The notes beneath the pieces were generated by a model. The model had not been told where the DNA came from and made no database searches. It saw nothing but the letters and a program-made list of their open reading frames with translations. 64,000 nucleotides of DNA from Bacteroidales bacterium. Its GTDB lineage: Bacteria; Bacteroidota; Bacteroidia; Bacteroidales; Muribaculaceae. Every line of letters starts with the position of its first letter. Positions within the stretch are counted from its first letter, which is position 1. Where the stretch lies: positions 1 to 64,000 of the forward strand of contig JAAVFP010000001.1 in assembly GCA_014800735.1 (NCBI GenBank), written 5' to 3'. The translations under genes were made by a program, and so were the position numbers. Positions 61,180-64,000 of this stretch are shown here, piece after piece.

Positions 61180-61559
61180 TGGTCCTTGTTGTTGTTTTTT
61201 TCCTCGACGCAGAGGGTGGCGTGGGGCACAGCACGCAGGCGTGCTTTGGGAATGAGGCGTCCGGTGGCACGGCAGATACCGTAGGTTTTATTGTCGATAC
61301 GCACCAGGGCCGCCCGCAGATGCGATATGAACTGGCGCTGACGCTCGGCCAGGCGGGCATTTGCCTCGCGTTCAAGCACATTGGAGCCTTCCTCCAGAGC
61401 TTTGAAAGTGGGCGAGGTATCGGCAGTGTCGTTGCCGTCACTGTTGTTGAGCGAAGAGCACAGGTCTTCGTAAAGCTCGGTGGCCTTGGCCAGTTTCTCC
61501 AGAATTATCTGGCGAAATTCCTCCAGTTCTTCGTCGGAGTAGCGCAGATGTTCACTCAT
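61176..61559 (-). CDS. DksA/TraR-family protein with reduced zinc finger
   Basis: 127 residues: an N-terminal coiled-coil-type region (SDEELEEFRQIILEKLAKATELYEDL, then EREANARLAERQRQFISHLRAALVRI) and the C-terminal finger segment YGICRATGRLIPKARLRAVPHATLC. Classical members have CxxC...CxxC; here only the first Cys of each pair remains (Cys in GICRAT and in TLCVEE), so zinc binding is probably lost or weak. DksA-type proteins bind the RNA polymerase secondary channel and modulate transcription with ppGpp. Sits between ileS and lspA. Confidence 0.87.
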   Translation of the reverse strand: MSEHLRYSDEELEEFRQIILEKLAKATELYEDLCSSLNNSDGNDTADTSPTFKALEEGSNVLEREANARLAERQRQFISHLRAALVRIDNKTYGICRATGRLIPKARLRAVPHATLCVEEKNNNKDH

Positions 61560-61586
61560 GATTAGCGGTTATATGGTTAAAATTAC

Positions 61587-61651
61587 GTAGGGACGTGCCT
61601 TTGGCACGTAGTACGGATTTCCGTGGCCACGTGCCAAAGGCACGTCCCTAC
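61587..61651. repeat. perfect 23-bp inverted repeat between dksA-like gene and ileS
   Basis: Arms 61587-61609 and 61629-61651 are exact inverted copies; each starts or ends GTAGGGACGTGCC. Each arm is itself a hairpin (ACGTGCC-TTT-GGCACGT), and the 19-bp middle contains CGGA-TT-TCCG. The whole can fold as one long stem or a three-leaf shape. It lies between two genes of the same (leftward) direction, so it would be in an ileS-dksA transcript. Confidence 0.85.
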
Positions 61652-61654
61652 CTG

Positions 61655-64000
61655 TTATGCGGGGGTGATGACAACACCGAGCTTCAGGTCGTCTATGTCG
61701 AAAATCACCACGTTGTCGGAGTCGGACGGTGCCGAGGCGCTGATGGAGTCGGCCAGAACCTGCTCGGCGATATATTTGCCGTACTGTTCAAGCACTTCCT
61801 CAAGCTCGGGCACAGGCACGAAGCACACGTTGATGTGGTCGGTGATGTCGAAGTTCTGCTCCTTGCGGTAGCGCTGGATGCGGTTGATGATGTCGCGCGC
61901 CAGGCCTTCGCGGAAGAGCTCGGGAGTAACGTCGATGTCAAGAGCCACGGTCAGGGCGCCCTCGTTGGCCACGAGCCAGCCGGGCATATCCTCGGAGATA
62001 ATCTTCACGTCGGTGAGCTCGACGGTGGTCTTGGTGCCGTCAATGTCGAGGTCGATGCGGCCATCGCGCTCCAGGGTGCGGATTTGCTCGGGAGTGAAAG
62101 CCTTGATTGCTGCGGCTGCCTGCTTCATGAGCTTGCCGAATTTCGGGCCGAGCTTCTTGAAGTCGGGGTCCACGCGCTTCACAAACACTTCATTGTCGGG
62201 AGCCACCACCTGGAGCTCCTTCACATTGACCTCGGTCTTGACAATGGGTGCGCAAGCCTCGATTTGGGCAGCTGCCTGGTCGCTCACGGCGGGCACGAGC
62301 ATCTTGGCCAGCGGCTGGCGCACCTTGATGTTGGCTTTCTTGCGCAGACTGAGCACCAGCGAGGTAAGACGCTGGGCCACATCCATCTGAGCTTCAAGGG
62401 CCGGGTCAACGGCCTCGGCGTTGTATTTAGGGAACTCAGCCAGGTGAACCGATTCGGGAGCCTCGTTGAGGTCGCGGAACAGGCGGTCGCTGAAGAAGGG
62501 AGCAATAGGAGCCATCAGGCGTGCCAGCGTGTCGAGGCAGCTCTTGAGGGTCTGGTATGCAGCAAGCTTGTCGGTGTTCATCTCTCCGCCCCAGAAACGC
62601 TTGCGGTTCAGGCGCACGTACCAGTTGGAGAGTTCGTCGGTGAATTCGCTGATAGAGCGTGCGGCGCGGGTGGGCTCGTAGCTTTCGTAGGCTTCGGTCA
62701 CGTTCTTGATGAGGGTGTTGAGTAACGACAGCACCCAGCGGTCGATTTCTGGACGCTCATCCACAGGAACCTCAGCCTCCTGGCCGGTGAAACCGTCCAC
62801 GTTGGCATACATAGCGAAGAAGTTGTAGGTGTTCGAAAGGGTTGCGAAGAACTTGCGCGCAACTTCCTTCACACCGTCCGGGTCGTATTTAAGGTCGTCC
62901 CATGGCGACGAGGTGGCAATCATGTACCAGCGCACGGGGTCGGAGCCGAACTGCTCGATGGTTTCGAAGGGATCCACGGCATTGCCTTTGCGCTTGGACA
63001 TTTTCTCGCCTTTCTTGTCGAGTACCAGACCGTTGGAAATCACCGCTTTGTAGGAAACACGGTCAAACACCATGGTGGCGATTGCGTGCAGGGTGAAGAA
63101 CCAGCCGCGGGTCTGGTCCACGCCTTCGGCAATGAAGTCGGCGGGGAACACGGTGCCGTTTTCCACCAGTTCCTTGTTCTCGAAGGGGTAGTGCATCTGG
63201 GCGTAGGGCATGGAGCCGGAATCGAACCACACGTCGATGAGGTCCGTTTCGCGGCGCATGGGCTTGCCGGATTCGGACACAAGGATGAAATCGTCCACGT
63301 AGGGGCGGTGGAGGTCAATCTTCTCGTAATTGGCCTTGGAGTAGTCGCCGGGCACGAAGCCTTTGTCGCGCAGAGGGTTGGAGGGCATGAAGCCTGCGGC
63401 AACCGATTTATCCAGTTCATTGTAGAGCTGCTCTACGCTGCCGATGCATATTTCCTCCGCACCGTTTTCGGTGCGCCAGATGGGCAGGGGAGTGCCCCAG
63501 AAACGGCTGCGCGACAGGTTCCAGTCCTGGAGGTTCTCCAGCCACTTGCCGAAGCGGCCCGAACCGGTTGCTGCGGGCTTCCACAGGATGGTATCGTTGA
63601 GTTCCATCATGCGCTCGCGGGCAGCGGTGGAACGGATGAACCAGCTGTCGAGAGGGTAGTAGAGGATAGGTTTATCCGTGCGCCAGCAGTGGGGGTAGTT
63701 GTGCACGTGTTTCTCGATTTTGAACACCTTGCCTGCCTGCTTGAGGTACATGCAGATTTCAACGTCGAGAGTTTCGGTATTTTCATCGGCATCAGGGTTG
63801 TAGGCGTTCTTTACGTACTTGCCTGCCCAATCCTTGTATTCTTCGGAAACCATCTTGGCCACGAATTCGGGGTCGAGGTCCTCGAGGCGGAAGAAACGGC
63901 CGCTGAGGTCAACCATGGGGCGGAGGTTGCCGTCGCGGTCCACCAGGTGCAGCGGGGGAATACCGTTCTGTTTGGACACACGGAGGTCATCGGCACCGAA
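61655..64000 (-). CDS. ileS: isoleucyl-tRNA synthetase (5' part outside window)
   Basis: The C-terminal ~781 residues of a large class I synthetase; the gene continues past 64000. The visible part begins within the editing (CP1) domain (FGADDLRVSKQNGIPPLHLVDRDG). It then shows GSGRFGKWLENLQDWNLSRSRFWGTPLPIW, DVWFDSGSMPYAQMHYPF, and the KMSKS-type loop KMSKRKGNAVDPFE. The tRNA-binding helical domain (SISEFTDELSNWYVRLNRKRFW) and a long C-terminal domain with a DUF5915-like beta region end it. GIPPLHLVDRDGNLRPMV identifies isoleucine rather than valine/leucine type. The HIGH motif is not in the window. Confidence 0.95.
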   Translation of the reverse strand, partial: FGADDLRVSKQNGIPPLHLVDRDGNLRPMVDLSGRFFRLEDLDPEFVAKMVSEEYKDWAGKYVKNAYNPDADENTETLDVEICMYLKQAGKVFKIEKHVHNYPHCWRTDKPILYYPLDSWFIRSTAARERMMELNDTILWKPAATGSGRFGKWLENLQDWNLSRSRFWGTPLPIWRTENGAEEICIGSVEQLYNELDKSVAAGFMPSNPLRDKGFVPGDYSKANYEKIDLHRPYVDDFILVSESGKPMRRETDLIDVWFDSGSMPYAQMHYPFENKELVENGTVFPADFIAEGVDQTRGWFFTLHAIATMVFDRVSYKAVISNGLVLDKKGEKMSKRKGNAVDPFETIEQFGSDPVRWYMIATSSPWDDLKYDPDGVKEVARKFFATLSNTYNFFAMYANVDGFTGQEAEVPVDERPEIDRWVLSLLNTLIKNVTEAYESYEPTRAARSISEFTDELSNWYVRLNRKRFWGGEMNTDKLAAYQTLKSCLDTLARLMAPIAPFFSDRLFRDLNEAPESVHLAEFPKYNAEAVDPALEAQMDVAQRLTSLVLSLRKKANIKVRQPLAKMLVPAVSDQAAAQIEACAPIVKTEVNVKELQVVAPDNEVFVKRVDPDFKKLGPKFGKLMKQAAAAIKAFTPEQIRTLERDGRIDLDIDGTKTTVELTDVKIISEDMPGWLVANEGALTVALDIDVTPELFREGLARDIINRIQRYRKEQNFDITDHINVCFVPVPELEEVLEQYGKYIAEQVLADSISASAPSDSDNVVIFDIDDLKLGVVITPA

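Overview
The window reads as chromosomal DNA of a Bacteroidales bacterium, most likely a gut Muribaculaceae-type organism. The reasons are a complete type IX secretion (T9SS) cluster in the order porT-porP-gldK-L-M-N, promoters of the Bacteroidetes form TANNTTTG (some with an upstream TTTG), DUF4924, DUF4296 and DUF5106 proteins, a cysteine-poor DksA/TraR protein, the SerC-SerA pair with a lysine-type SerA, and almost no Shine-Dalgarno sequences. Coding DNA is moderately GC-rich; two modules (the KilA-N gene and hipBA) are visibly more AT-rich.

Layout. 0-7 kb: serC-serA (serine synthesis), an ECF-like sigma factor, a probable surface lipoprotein and clpB. 7.0-7.5 kb: a non-coding element with 34-bp terminal inverted repeats and an internal 91-nt palindrome. 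7.6-14 kb: sppA, lpxK, purine nucleoside phosphorylase, thiL and a protein of unknown function, read left to right. 14-22 kb: a periplasmic GH13 enzyme, a THUMP-like methyltransferase, pgk, a leucine-rich-repeat protein and a metallophosphoesterase/beta-propeller protein. 22-27 kb: a KilA-N protein, a ClC transporter, a lone PAS protein, tRNA-Leu(UAG), a Rossmann protein, a secreted EEP-family enzyme and DUF4924. 27.3-34.6 kb: a seven-gene leftward run (DUF5106/thioredoxin-like, mnmA, bifunctional-nuclease/UVR, nucleoside permease, rsmE, kdsA, TPR).

34.6-35.7 kb is a gene-free stretch holding a roughly 300-bp nested palindrome and three 32-bp tandem repeats. 35.7-50.5 kb is the most coherent block: two large secreted proteins with T9SS-type C-terminal sorting tails sit directly before porT, porP, gldK, gldL, gldM and gldN, so cargo and machine are adjacent. 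An MFS exporter and an AraC-type regulator with an intact N-terminal CxxC follow. 50.5-55.4 kb: a small protein, agmatine deiminase, N-carbamoylputrescine amidase, dCMP deaminase, an S41 protease and 5-formyl-THF cyclo-ligase. 55.7-57.6 kb: a hipBA toxin-antitoxin module between imperfect direct repeats. 57.6-64 kb: a stand-alone adenylation enzyme overlapping a GNAT acetyltransferase, then leftward small protein, DUF4296, lspA and dksA-like genes, and ileS running off the right edge.

Most genes are ordinary Bacteroidales housekeeping genes. The parts least explained by known families are the palindromic and tandem repeat elements (3-62, 7013-7509, 15982-16053, 34760-35138, 61587-61651), the hipBA insertion between direct repeats, the carrier-less adenylation/GNAT pair, and the triple-module leucine-rich T9SS cargo. 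No computation or database search was run; all family assignments rest on motifs read by eye.
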